From: Xanthobacteraceae bacterium
GTDB taxonomy: Bacteria; Pseudomonadota; Alphaproteobacteria; Rhizobiales; Xanthobacteraceae
Assembly: GCA_029239875.1 (NCBI GenBank)
Contig: JARBUD010000003.1
Coordinates: forward strand, 124,001-188,000
Direction: 5' to 3'
Length of the DNA stretch: 64,000 nt
This document shows positions 46,577 to 54,696 of the stretch, one piece after another. The notes beneath the pieces are model-generated. The model was given only the letters and a program-made list of their open reading frames with translations, was not told the DNA's origin and did no database searches. Every line of letters begins with the position of its first letter. The stretch's first letter is position 1. Position numbers and translations under genes: made by a program.

Positions 46577-47245
46577 CTATTTCGCCGCCGGCGCGGCGGC
46601 GCCGGTCAGCGTCAGGCTGGTCTCGATGATGTTCGACGTGCCGTCCTTGGCCGGCGTCACCACGCGGATGGCGTAGATCCCGCCCGGCACCTGGTCGGAG
46701 AACAGGAACTCGTAGTGCCGGCCGGCCAGCTCCTGCAGCTTGTCCTTGTTCGGGTCGCCGGCGAAGGGCTGCATGCTGAGCTTCCAACCCTCGATCTCGC
46801 GCCCGTCATAGGTGAAGCGCGCCGGCTCCACCGTGCCGTCGGCGAGATGATCGCGCACGCGGTTGCGGATGTAGAACGGGCTGCCCTTGCTGAGCTGCGC
46901 CATCTCCTTGACGTCGCGCTCCAGCAGCACCAGGGCGATCGGGTTGCCGTTCATGGTCGGGAACGGGCCGGCCTCGCCTTCCTTGTCGCCGCGGCGGATG
47001 ACGACGTCGGCGACGCGCTTGGAGGTGTCCTCCGGCGGCGCGGTGACCTGCATCGCCATGGTCTCGTCGAAGCCCTCGCCGAGATCCGCCTTGCTGGTCG
47101 CGTGCCTGTAGGCGTAGTTCAGCGTCGTTCCCGGCGCGACCCGCATCAGATAGGGCGTGTCGAAGAACAGTTCGGTCGCCGTCGGCGCGGCGAAGGCCGC
47201 GGTGGTGAAGAATAAGGCCGCGAGCGCGCCCGCAATACGCAACAT
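46577..47245 (-). CDS. Secreted protein of unknown function downstream of pqqE
   Basis: A 222-residue exported protein with a signal peptide ending near AFA-A20. The mature part appears mostly beta, with conserved-looking patches (TPYLMRVAPGTTLNYAYRH; SPFYIRNRVRDHLADG; GGIYAIRVVTPAKDGT). There are no cysteines and no obvious catalytic motif. It begins 14 bp after the pqqE stop and so should be co-transcribed. I do not recognise a named family. Function unknown; a periplasmic accessory role for PQQ enzymes is inferred. Confidence 0.7.
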   Translation of the reverse strand: MLRIAGALAALFFTTAAFAAPTATELFFDTPYLMRVAPGTTLNYAYRHATSKADLGEGFDETMAMQVTAPPEDTSKRVADVVIRRGDKEGEAGPFPTMNGNPIALVLLERDVKEMAQLSKGSPFYIRNRVRDHLADGTVEPARFTYDGREIEGWKLSMQPFAGDPNKDKLQELAGRHYEFLFSDQVPGGIYAIRVVTPAKDGTSNIIETSLTLTGAAAPAAK

Positions 47246-47259
47246 GAGCCGTGCTCCCG

Positions 47260-48402
47260 TCAGTTGTTCCGGTCCGGCGTCATATAGCGCCGGTAATCAT
47301 ATTCCGCCTCGCCGGTCGCCGCGTCCGCCTCGGCCAGCGCCAGCATGTGGGCGTGCAGCGGCGACTTGTGGCAGGCCGGATCGGTGGCTGCGGCATCGCC
47401 GGCGATCGCCATCGCCTGGCAGCGGCAGCCGCCCCAGTCGAGCTCCTTGCGCTCGCAGCTCTTGCAAAGGTCAGGCATCCAGTCGGTGCCGCGGAAGGCG
47501 TTGAAGGCGGGCGAATTCAGCCAGACATCGCTCAGCGAATGCTCGCGCACGTTCCAGAAGTCGAGGTTCGGGATGGTCTCGGCCGCGTGGCAGGGCAGCA
47601 CCTTGCCCGAAGGCGTCACGTTGAGCGACTGCCGGCCCCAGCCATTCATGCAGGGCTTGGGGTACTTGGCGTAATAATCCGGCACCACCGCGTCGATGGT
47701 CAGCTTGCCCTTGAGACGCGCGCGGGCCTCCTCCACCACGTCGAGCGCCCAGAACACCTGCTCGCGGGTCGGCATCAGCGCGCCGCGGTTGCGAAGCGCC
47801 CAACCATAATATTGCGAATGGGCGATCTCGATGCGCTTGGCGTCGAGCTCCAGCGCCAGCTCGATGAAGGCCGGGATCTGGTGGATGTTCGCCCGGTGCA
47901 CCACCGAATTGATGGTCAGCGGCAGGCCGAGCCGGCGCACCTCGCGCGCCACCGCCAGCTTCCTCTCATGCGCGCCGCGGAAGTTCGAGACCTTGTCGGT
48001 GATCTCCGCCGTCGCGCCCTGGAAGGAGAGCTGCACATGGTCGATGCCGGCATCGGAGATCGACTGTAGCCGCTCCGGCGTCACGCCGACGCCGGCGGTG
48101 ATGAGGTTGGTGTAGATGCCGACCTCGACGCAGTGGCGGATCATGTCCTCCAGATCGCGGCGGGCCGTGGGCTCGCCGCCGGACAGGTGCACCTGCAGCA
48201 CGCCAAGCTTGGCGGCCTCGGAGAACACGCGCTTCCAGGTGTCGAGGTCGAGCTCGACATTGCGCCGGTCGAGCTCGACCGGATTCGAGCAATAGGGGCA
48301 TTGCAGCGGGCAGCGATGCGTCAGCTCCGCCAGCATGCCGTAAGGCGCGGGCGGTGCGGGGCGTGCCAGCGGGGTGGTCAGCGGCTGGGCGACGATATTC
48401 AT
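47260..48402 (-). CDS. pqqE: PQQ biosynthesis radical SAM enzyme PqqE
   Basis: Forms the Glu-Tyr carbon-carbon crosslink in PqqA, the first step of PQQ synthesis. The 380-residue protein has the radical-SAM cluster motif CPLQCPYC (Cys31, 35, 38), [13 protein letters not shown], and a C-terminal SPASM domain with the cysteine run [17 protein letters not shown]. The ATG overlaps the pqqD stop. PqqD presents PqqA to this enzyme. Confidence 0.97.
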   Translation of the reverse strand: MNIVAQPLTTPLARPAPPAPYGMLAELTHRCPLQCPYCSNPVELDRRNVELDLDTWKRVFSEAAKLGVLQVHLSGGEPTARRDLEDMIRHCVEVGIYTNLITAGVGVTPERLQSISDAGIDHVQLSFQGATAEITDKVSNFRGAHERKLAVAREVRRLGLPLTINSVVHRANIHQIPAFIELALELDAKRIEIAHSQYYGWALRNRGALMPTREQVFWALDVVEEARARLKGKLTIDAVVPDYYAKYPKPCMNGWGRQSLNVTPSGKVLPCHAAETIPNLDFWNVREHSLSDVWLNSPAFNAFRGTDWMPDLCKSCERKELDWGGCRCQAMAIAGDAAATDPACHKSPLHAHMLALAEADAATGEAEYDYRRYMTPDRNN

Positions 48403-48710
48403 GACGCCGCATCCCCTATTACCGGGTTCGTCACCTCGATCATGCCCTTCTCCACCAGCCCGGCGAGGAAGGCGTCGACGTCGGTGGCGACGCGCGCGCG
48501 ATCGACGGTGAAGGCGCTCGCCAGTTCGTCGACGATGGTGTCGATGGAGCGGACTCCATCGACCTTCTTGAGGATCTCCACCGCGACCGGATCCGGGTTG
48601 AGCACGCGCTCGGGCGCGAGCAGCACCCACTGCCCGCGCGCCTCGTCATTGCGCAGCCGCACGCCGCGCGCGAGCCTCGGAATTCCGGTCGTGGCGAGGG
48701 TCTCGGTCAT
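48399..48710 (-). CDS. pqqD: PqqA chaperone PqqD
   Basis: Binds the PqqA peptide and hands it to PqqE. A 103-residue RRE-type protein: the core is [48 protein letters not shown], with a winged-helix pattern. Its ATG overlaps the pqqC stop and its stop overlaps pqqE, both as ATGA. Confidence 0.95.
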   Translation of the reverse strand: MTETLATTGIPRLARGVRLRNDEARGQWVLLAPERVLNPDPVAVEILKKVDGVRSIDTIVDELASAFTVDRARVATDVDAFLAGLVEKGMIEVTNPVIGDAAS

Positions 48711-49444
48711 CGCGTCTCCTTCGGCACGAAGGCGCCGGGATAAGCCAGTTTCGGCTCGACATAGGCGAAATAGAGCGCGTCGAGCTGCACCCAGAGCACG
48801 TTACACTTGAACTCCAGCGCGCGGATGGCCGCTTCCTGCTGCTCCGGCGTGCGGGCGTGCCGCTTGACGTAGTCGAGCGCGAAGTCCGCATCGCGCGGCG
48901 CCTGCGTCAGGCGCTTGTCGAAATAGGCGAGCGTCTCCTTCGAGACGAAATCATAGTTCTTCAGCATGCCGGCCACACGCTCGCCGATGATGCCGGGCGA
49001 GAACATCTCCGTGAGCGAGGAGGCGATGGCCTCCAGCAGGCTCTTCTCGCGCACGAAATGCACATAGGCATCTACCGCGAAGCGGGTGGCGGGCAGCAGG
49101 CCGCGCAGCGAGGTGACGTAGTCCTGGTCCAGGCCCAGCCCGTCGGTGAGCTTCAGCCAGCGGGCGATGCCGCCCTCCCCCTCATGGTCGCCGTCATGGT
49201 CGATGATGCGCTGGCGCCAGACGCGGCGCAGGTCCGCGTCCTCCATGCGGGCGAGGATGGAGGAATCCTTCACCGGGATCATCGCCTGGTAGTAGTAGCG
49301 GTTCAGCGCCCAGGCCTGCACCTGGCCGAAATCCAGTTCGCCGCCATGCAGCAGCTTATGGAAGGGGTGCAAATTGTGGTAGCGGCGCTTGCCGACATCG
49401 CGCAGGCGCTCTTCAAGTTCATTCGGCGAAAGAAGCGTAGTCAT
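48707..49444 (-). CDS. pqqC: Pyrroloquinoline-quinone synthase PqqC
   Basis: Catalyses the last ring closure and eight-electron oxidation to PQQ without a cofactor. The 245-residue all-helical protein has RYHNLHPFHKLLHGGELDFGQVQAWALNRYYYQ, IIDHDGDHEGEGGIARWL and the conserved SSLTEMFSPGIIGERV. The ATG at 49444 overlaps the pqqB stop; a longer start upstream is not needed. Confidence 0.97.
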   Translation of the reverse strand: MTTLLSPNELEERLRDVGKRRYHNLHPFHKLLHGGELDFGQVQAWALNRYYYQAMIPVKDSSILARMEDADLRRVWRQRIIDHDGDHEGEGGIARWLKLTDGLGLDQDYVTSLRGLLPATRFAVDAYVHFVREKSLLEAIASSLTEMFSPGIIGERVAGMLKNYDFVSKETLAYFDKRLTQAPRDADFALDYVKRHARTPEQQEAAIRALEFKCNVLWVQLDALYFAYVEPKLAYPGAFVPKETR

Positions 49445-50379
49445 AGGGCGATCTCCATCCCATCTTGAGCGATCTCCCATCCGGCTTTATTTGCCGTGAT
49501 CCGCTCTTTCGAGCCATCAACAAGCACCGGATTGGTGTTGTTGATGTGAACATAGATTTTACGCCCCACATTGACTTGGCGCAAAGCTTCGATCGAACCA
49601 TTTTCGCCCGACATCGACATGTGTCCCATGCGCGTGCCGGTCTTGGTGCCGACGCCGGAGACGATCATCTCGTCGTCCTGCCACAGCGTGCCGTCGAACA
49701 GCACGACGTCGGCGCCCTCGAGGCGGGTGCGCAGCGCGTCGGTCATCGTCGCGCAGCCGGGAATGTAGAGGACGCGGACATCGCCGGCGCGCAATTCGAC
49801 GCCGATGGTCTGCTCGCCTTCGATGTCCGTGGCGAGCGCGCCCTTTTCCGCCTCCTCGCGCGCCTCGAGATAGAGCGCGATCTTGCCGGGAACCGGGAAG
49901 ATCGTCGCGGTGACGCCCTCCACCAGCCCGAAGCTCTCGCCGAGCTCAACCGGACGGCGCGTCACCACGCCTTCCGCCAGCACGTCGAAGGCGCTGCTCG
50001 AACGCAGCACCTGGTGGACGGCGGGCGTCGCCAGCAGCGTGAAAGGCTGCGCCTCGCGCAGGCTCAGCAGCCCGGCGACGTGGTCGATATCGGCATTGGT
50101 GAGCAGCACGGCGTTGACCGGCGAGTGCCGGCTTCCTTCGCGCGGATGCAGGGCCGGCACGGCCTGTATCTGCGACAGGATTTCTGGGGCGCAGTTCACC
50201 AGCGCCCAGTTCAGCCCGTCGGCGCTGACGGCGATCGACGCCTGCGTGCGACGGCGTACGCGCTCATCGCCGGCCCAGGCGAGCGAGCAGACGGGGCACC
50301 GGCAGTTCCACTGCGGGAATCCGCCGCCCGCCGCCGAGCCGAGGACGACGAGCCTGAAGCGGGACGGGGACGTGAGCAC
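49441..50379 (-). CDS. pqqB: PQQ biosynthesis protein PqqB
   Basis: A metallo-beta-lactamase-fold enzyme reported to hydroxylate the tyrosine of the crosslinked Glu-Tyr intermediate. The 312-residue protein opens RLVVLGSAAGGGFPQWNCRCPVCSLAW, with the family's N-terminal cysteines, and has NADIDHVAGLLSLR in place of the usual HxHxDH motif, as PqqBs do. It follows pqqA by 38 bp. Confidence 0.96.
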   Translation of the reverse strand: MLTSPSRFRLVVLGSAAGGGFPQWNCRCPVCSLAWAGDERVRRRTQASIAVSADGLNWALVNCAPEILSQIQAVPALHPREGSRHSPVNAVLLTNADIDHVAGLLSLREAQPFTLLATPAVHQVLRSSSAFDVLAEGVVTRRPVELGESFGLVEGVTATIFPVPGKIALYLEAREEAEKGALATDIEGEQTIGVELRAGDVRVLYIPGCATMTDALRTRLEGADVVLFDGTLWQDDEMIVSGVGTKTGTRMGHMSMSGENGSIEALRQVNVGRKIYVHINNTNPVLVDGSKERITANKAGWEIAQDGMEIAL

Positions 50380-50417
50380 CGGCTACCCGATTATCGCGCC
50401 AACCCGCCCCTTTAGGC

Positions 50418-50495
50418 TCAGAAGTCAGCCGGATAGTAGGCGTTGACTTCCATGCCGACGCAGACTTCGACAATGCGCGGAGTGGTCCAGGCCAT
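50418..50495 (-). CDS. pqqA: PQQ precursor peptide PqqA
   Basis: A 25-residue ribosomal precursor whose Glu and Tyr become the PQQ skeleton. The peptide runs MAWTTPRIVEV-CVGMEVNAYYPADF, with Glu16 and Tyr20 in the required E-x3-Y spacing (EVNAY). A very strong ribosome binding site, GAGGAGGAAG, precedes the ATG at 50495. It lies directly before pqqB; being far more abundant than PqqB-E is usual for PqqA. Confidence 0.96.
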   Translation of the reverse strand: MAWTTPRIVEVCVGMEVNAYYPADF

Positions 50496-50529
50496 ATCTT
50501 CCTCCTCGATCTTCGGCTTCCTTTTACTT

Positions 50530-50549
50530 CATAAGAAGATCATAAGAAG
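50530..50549 (-). promoter_or_regulatory. Direct repeat upstream of pqqA, possible OmpR-family binding site
   Basis: CATAAGAAG occurs at 50530-50538 and 50541-50549, an 11-bp period. On the pqqA strand this is CTTCTTATG twice, 35 to 55 bp before the pqqA start. OmpR/PhoB-type regulators bind such one-turn direct repeats, and an OmpR-type regulator gene lies just upstream at 50679. The link is inference. Confidence 0.4.
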
Positions 50550-50678
50550 CCAAGTTGATTTGCGGTTATTACACCGCTTTAGTAGTGTGGTGATGATTTT
50601 CGACTTCGTCAAGAAAGACAACGTCGATAAATCTCCAGGCGCACATTATACCAGAACCTCTGGGGCAACGCCGGTATA

Positions 50679-51368
50679 TCAGCCCGGTTCCGGGTCGAAC
50701 ATAAAACCGCGCCCGCGCACGGTCACGATCATGTGCCCGCCGTCCGGCAGCGCTTCCGCCAGCTTGTGGCGGAGATAGCCGACATAGACGTCGACCACGT
50801 TGAGCGAGGCGCCGCCATGGCCGGCCCACAGCGCGGCGAAGATGTCGGCGCGCGCCAGCGGCTCGCCGGGATGGCGCATCAGCAGCGCCAGCAGCTCCAC
50901 CTCGCGCTCGGTAAGGCGCACGCGGGTGCCGGCGAGCTGCGCCTGGCGCGTGTCGAGGTCCAGGCTGAGAGGGCCGGCGGTGAGCACGCGCGGCTCGCTG
51001 TCGGCATTGGAGCGGCGCAGCGCCTGCACCTTCAGCCGCGCCAGCAGTTCCTCGAAGGCGAAGGGCTTGATGATATAGTCGTCCGCCCCCGCCATCAGCC
51101 CCTCGGTGCGCTCGTTCACGCTGGAGCGGGCAGAGAGCATGATGATCGGCGCGGTCTGGCCGCCGGCGCGCAGAGCCTTGCACACCTCGATGCCGGAGCG
51201 TCCGGGCAGCATGACGTCGAGGATGATCGCTTCCCACGCCTTGCCGTTGGCCGCGCGTAGTGCCTCCTCGCCGTCGCCGACGAGCTCGACCTGATAGCTT
51301 TCCGAGGAGAAGCCGCGCCGCAGCAGGGAACCGATGTCGGGGTCGTCCTCGACGATGAGAATGGTCAT
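50679..51368 (-). CDS. OmpR-family response regulator
   Basis: A 229-residue two-domain regulator. The receiver has the acidic pair in MTILIVEDDPDIG, the phosphorylation site Asp51 in ILDVMLPG and the Lys in DYIIKPFAF. The output is an OmpR/PhoB winged helix ending RGRGFMFDPEPG. The start overlaps the stop of its sensor kinase as ATGA. Closeness to pqqA (183 bp) suggests it may control the pqq operon; analogous TCSs regulate methanol oxidation in methylotrophs, but orthology is not shown. Confidence 0.9.
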   Translation of the reverse strand: MTILIVEDDPDIGSLLRRGFSSESYQVELVGDGEEALRAANGKAWEAIILDVMLPGRSGIEVCKALRAGGQTAPIIMLSARSSVNERTEGLMAGADDYIIKPFAFEELLARLKVQALRRSNADSEPRVLTAGPLSLDLDTRQAQLAGTRVRLTEREVELLALLMRHPGEPLARADIFAALWAGHGGASLNVVDVYVGYLRHKLAEALPDGGHMIVTVRGRGFMFDPEPG

Positions 51369-52993
51369 TGGGCGGCCTCCAATGTGATGTCGGGCACGGG
51401 CACGGGCAGGCGGACGGTAACGCAGGTGCCGCCGCGCCGTCCCTCCCCGCCGCTGACGCGGCTGTCGATCTCGATGCGCCCGCCATGGCGGTCGACGATC
51501 CACTTCGCCAAGGCGAGGCCGATGCCGAAGCCGGTGCCCTCGCGGGCGGCGCCGCGCCAGAAGCGCTCGAAGACGTGCGGCAGGTCGTCCGGCGGGATGC
51601 CGGTGCCGTGGTCGCTCACTCTTATCACCACATCGTTAGCCTCGCGTGCGGCCTCGACGCGCACCGTCTCTCCGGGCGGCGAGTGCCGCACCGCATTGGC
51701 GATCAGCCCGTCGAAGGTCTGGCGCAGCCAGTCGCGGTCGGCATCGATGGCGAGGTCGTCCGGCGAGCACGCGGTCTCCAGCGTCAGCCCGGCAGCGCGC
51801 GCGACCGGCTGCATGCTCTCGCGCAGATCGGCGACGAGGTCGCAGACGGGAAACAGCGAGCGGTCGAGCTCGATCTGTCCGCTCTCGGAGCGGGCGATGC
51901 GAAGCAAGTCCTCGACGCGCCGGTGCAGCCGGCGGGCGCGCGACTGGATGGTCAGCAGCGCCGCGCGCAGATCCTCCTCGCGCGGCTGTGCCGGGCGCAG
52001 GGTGATCTCCGCCTCGCCGAGGATCACGGTGAGCGGGGTGCGCAATTCGTGGCTTACATCGGTGAAGAAGCGCCGGCGGGCGAGGTCTACATTCTCCAGC
52101 CGGGTATTGGCGGCGCGCAGCTCGGCCGTGCGCGCGTCGACCGTCGCCTGCAACTGCTTCTGCGCCGCCACGAGCCGCGTCTCGCGGCGGGCAAGATGGG
52201 CCGCCATGCGGTTGAAGCGGGCCATGGCGAGGCTCAGTTCATCATGGCCGGTGACGGCGATGCGTGTGTCCGAGCGCCCGCGGGCGATGGCCGCCGCTGC
52301 CGCCGCGACATCGGCGACGCGGTTGACCAGCGAGCGCCCGAGCCGGTGATACAGCACGACCGAGATCAGGCAGGCGAGCGCGACGCCGAGCAGCCCCCAG
52401 CGAATGGTGCGCTGCCGCAAATCGCGCACCGCCGCCTGCGCGTCATGGGCGGCGATGCGCTCCTCCTCCATAGCCTGGCCCAGCGGCCCGCTGAAGCCGG
52501 CGGCGAAGACGTCGAGAGCCACCCGCACCGCCGTCGCCGGCTCCTCGGCGGCGAGCGCGACGTCGATCTGGCGATCGAGCACGTCGAACTGCGCCCGCAT
52601 CCGCGCGAGGGTACGGCTGCGTGCCGCCATCAGCGTGCGCTGCTCCTCGCCGGACAGCCGCCCGACATCGGTGGCGAGAGCGTCCTCCAGCCGCGTGAAG
52701 GCGGCACGGGCGCGGTCGGCGGCGGCGAAGCGCCCGTCATGCATCGGCGCCTGCCCGGCGGAGGGGTCCTCGTGCCCGGCCTGCAGCGCCACCAGCGCGT
52801 AGTCGCCGATGCGGCCGGAAACGGCCGAGAGCAGCTCCAGCCGATTCTGCGCCGACACCAGCCGGTCGAGCTGGGCATTGGCCGCCCCGAGGCCGAAGAT
52901 GAGCGCGAGCGTCGACGCGACCGTCACCAGAACGGCGACGGCGAGCAGCAGCGCCATGCGCGCCCTGAGCGACGAAAACAAGCCACGCCTCAT
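51365..52993 (-). CDS. Membrane sensor histidine kinase
   Basis: Partner of the downstream OmpR-type regulator. The 542-residue protein has an N-terminal helix (about 13-34), a helical periplasmic sensor of about 160 residues with no recognised ligand domain, a second helix (about 199-217), HAMP, the dimerisation helix with His315 in FFTDVSHELRTPLTVILGE, and an HATPase domain with DHGTGIPPDDLPHVFERFWR and GFGIGLALAKWIV. The signal is unknown; location suggests alcohol, PQQ or metal status. Confidence 0.9.
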   Translation of the reverse strand: MRRGLFSSLRARMALLLAVAVLVTVASTLALIFGLGAANAQLDRLVSAQNRLELLSAVSGRIGDYALVALQAGHEDPSAGQAPMHDGRFAAADRARAAFTRLEDALATDVGRLSGEEQRTLMAARSRTLARMRAQFDVLDRQIDVALAAEEPATAVRVALDVFAAGFSGPLGQAMEEERIAAHDAQAAVRDLRQRTIRWGLLGVALACLISVVLYHRLGRSLVNRVADVAAAAAAIARGRSDTRIAVTGHDELSLAMARFNRMAAHLARRETRLVAAQKQLQATVDARTAELRAANTRLENVDLARRRFFTDVSHELRTPLTVILGEAEITLRPAQPREEDLRAALLTIQSRARRLHRRVEDLLRIARSESGQIELDRSLFPVCDLVADLRESMQPVARAAGLTLETACSPDDLAIDADRDWLRQTFDGLIANAVRHSPPGETVRVEAAREANDVVIRVSDHGTGIPPDDLPHVFERFWRGAAREGTGFGIGLALAKWIVDRHGGRIEIDSRVSGGEGRRGGTCVTVRLPVPVPDITLEAAQ

Positions 52994-53107
52994 GCATCCG
53001 ACCGGGATTGCGCCATCTCAGATCGATGGCAACGCGATGATTCCACGGACGGCGCACAGGCGCACGCTGCGGCGCAGCAGGATTTCCGACTTAAGGTGAA
53101 GGAACGC

Positions 53108-53317
53108 TCAGATGTCGCGGCCGGCCGATCCCGCCCGCCCGCAGCGCCACTTGGTCACTTTCCACTTGGGATGGGTCTCGCTCCACTCGGCGATGACCGG
53201 CGGCGCGCCGATCAGGCACTGCACCGGCGCCGGGGTCTGCTCCATCCCGACCGAGACCGCTTCCTCGCGGCAGGTGCCGGGGCTGGCAATAAGGCAGATC
53301 GACAGAATGAGCTCCAT
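53108..53317 (-). CDS. Small cysteine-containing exported protein, unknown function
   Basis: A 69-residue protein starting at ATG 53317 after GAGGAATATTC. A short hydrophobic start (MELILSICLIA) resembles a weak leader. Three later cysteines (TCREEA; VQCLIGAPPVIAEW; KWRCGR) and the pattern HPKWKVTKWRC look conserved. No named family. The function is unknown. It lies alone between the sensor kinase and fae. Confidence 0.6.
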   Translation of the reverse strand: MELILSICLIASPGTCREEAVSVGMEQTPAPVQCLIGAPPVIAEWSETHPKWKVTKWRCGRAGSAGRDI

Positions 53318-53806
53318 GAATATTCCTCGAGGCGTGGACCCAAGCCCCTTCGAACGTCCTCCGATCCCTCGGGCCTGATCTCGCCGCACACGGCGGCCGG
53401 ATTCGCCTCAAGCTTGCGACATGCCGGAGCAAGAAGCGGGCCAGCGGGCTCGCGAGAGGCTCCGGAAGGTCGGCACCGATGCCGTTCCAGCCCGGCCCGG
53501 CGCCTGCCCGGTCAAAGGGCAGAGCCGTCTGCCGCAGTTTTGACCATGCCGCCTTAATCCGCAATAGGGACCACCGGTTCCCTTGCCCTTAGACAAAGGT
53601 CGAGTCAACCCCGTGCCCGAGCGTCACACGGGAGAAGAATCCCTTGCGGATAAAGGCGAAGCGGGCCTAGTCTCTCGCTCGTTACGTGTCTGGTCGCGCT
53701 ATCGGGCCAACCGGTTTGGTTCCCAAACGCTGCAACAAAGATAGCCGGGACATCGAGAGGGGCAATTCCCGTCCCTTATCATGCAACCCCGTTCTGGGAG
53801 GATTAG
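53318..53806. other. fae upstream region
   Basis: About 489 bp with no gene. The upstream part of the small 53108 gene and the fae promoter must lie here. A perfect inverted repeat GTTTGG-TTC-CCAAAC is at 53714-53728, listed separately. I could not assign a promoter with confidence. Confidence 0.5.
53714..53728 (+). promoter_or_regulatory. Inverted repeat upstream of fae
   Basis: GTTTGG (53714-53719) and CCAAAC (53723-53728) flank TTC, with CCAACC just before. It is 80 bp from the fae start. It could be an operator for a regulator of formaldehyde handling; no partner is identified. Confidence 0.35.
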
Positions 53807-54313
53807 ATGGCCAAGATCAACAAGGTGCTCATTGGCGAATCGCTGGTGGGCGACGGCAACGAGGTCGCTCATATCGACCTCATCATCGGCCCGCGCGGCA
53901 GCGCGGCGGAAAGCGCCTTCGTCAATGCGCTGACCAACAACAAGGACGGTTTCACCTCGCTGCTCGCCGTCGTGACCCCGAACCTGCTCGCCAAGCCGAA
54001 CACCATCCTGTTCAACAAGGTGACGATCAAGGACGCCCGCCAGGCCGTCCAGATGTTCGGCCCGGCGCAGTACGCGGTCGCGAAGGCTGTCGTCGACAGC
54101 GTCGCCGAAGGCGTTATCCCGGAAGAAGAAGCCGACGACCTGTTCATCTCGGTCGGCGTGTTCATCCACTGGGAAGCGGCGGATGACGCCAAGATCCAGC
54201 AGTTCAACTACCAGGCCACCAAGGAAGCCCTGAAGCGCGCCGTCGACGGCGAGCCGAAGGTACGCGACGTGCTCTCGCAGGCCGCTTCGGCCAAGCACCC
54301 CTTCGCCGCTTAG
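53807..54313 (+). CDS. fae: Formaldehyde-activating enzyme
   Basis: Condenses formaldehyde with tetrahydromethanopterin, the entry to the H4MPT oxidation pathway in methylotrophs. The 168-residue protein has [32 protein letters not shown] with probable catalytic His22, and the conserved [41 protein letters not shown] precedes the ATG. It stands alone here, without other H4MPT genes. Confidence 0.96.
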   Translation: MAKINKVLIGESLVGDGNEVAHIDLIIGPRGSAAESAFVNALTNNKDGFTSLLAVVTPNLLAKPNTILFNKVTIKDARQAVQMFGPAQYAVAKAVVDSVAEGVIPEEEADDLFISVGVFIHWEAADDAKIQQFNYQATKEALKRAVDGEPKVRDVLSQAASAKHPFAA

Positions 54314-54485
54314 ATCGGAAGCAACCCTGGGCAGACAACACCACCGCCCGCGGCCCAGTATCCGAAGGGCCTGCTCCAGCGGTTGGCGGCGATCTTTCTG
54401 AACAAGTGACGGCGGTTCGCCGGCGTCGCTTGCGCCACGGAGACGGCGGGTGAGCCGCCCTCTCAATGCCCATTAGACTTCTTCG

Positions 54486-54515
54486 AGGCCCGGGGTTCGC
54501 CCCGGGCCTTTTTCT
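54486..54515 (+). terminator. Rho-independent terminator after fae
   Basis: A perfect 10-bp stem AGGCCCGGGG/CCCCGGGCCT with a 4-nt loop is followed by TTTTTCTTT. It lies 170 bp downstream of the fae stop, so the transcript has a long 3' end. Confidence 0.88.
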
Positions 54516-54549
54516 TTACCGACGCGATCGCGGAATTCTCGTGGATAGA

Positions 54550-54654
54550 CTCATCCTGAGGCGCCCGGCGTCAGCCGGGCCTCGAAGGACGCTCGTGCGG
54601 ATGCGCTCAAGCGGGCATCCTTCGAAGCTCGCTCCGCTCGCAGCTCGGGATGAG
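54550..54654. repeat. Palindromic intergenic repeat, family A, degenerate copy
   Basis: Outer CTCATCC (54550-54556) and GGATGAG (54648-54654), and inner CCTCGAAGGA with CATCCTTCGAAG, repeat the plan of the element at 17148. The interior has diverged. It lies between converging fae and the importer ATPase gene. Confidence 0.8.
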
Positions 54655-54696
54655 GGTGCACTGTAGGGCAGCAGATCCGGGGACGAGGTTCGCCCC

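Larger units (their letters stand above)
54314..54696. other. Spacer after fae with terminator and repeat
   Basis: About 383 bp between converging fae and the importer ATPase. The first 170 bp shows nothing recognisable; then come the terminator at 54486 and the family A repeat at 54550, listed separately. Confidence 0.6.
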
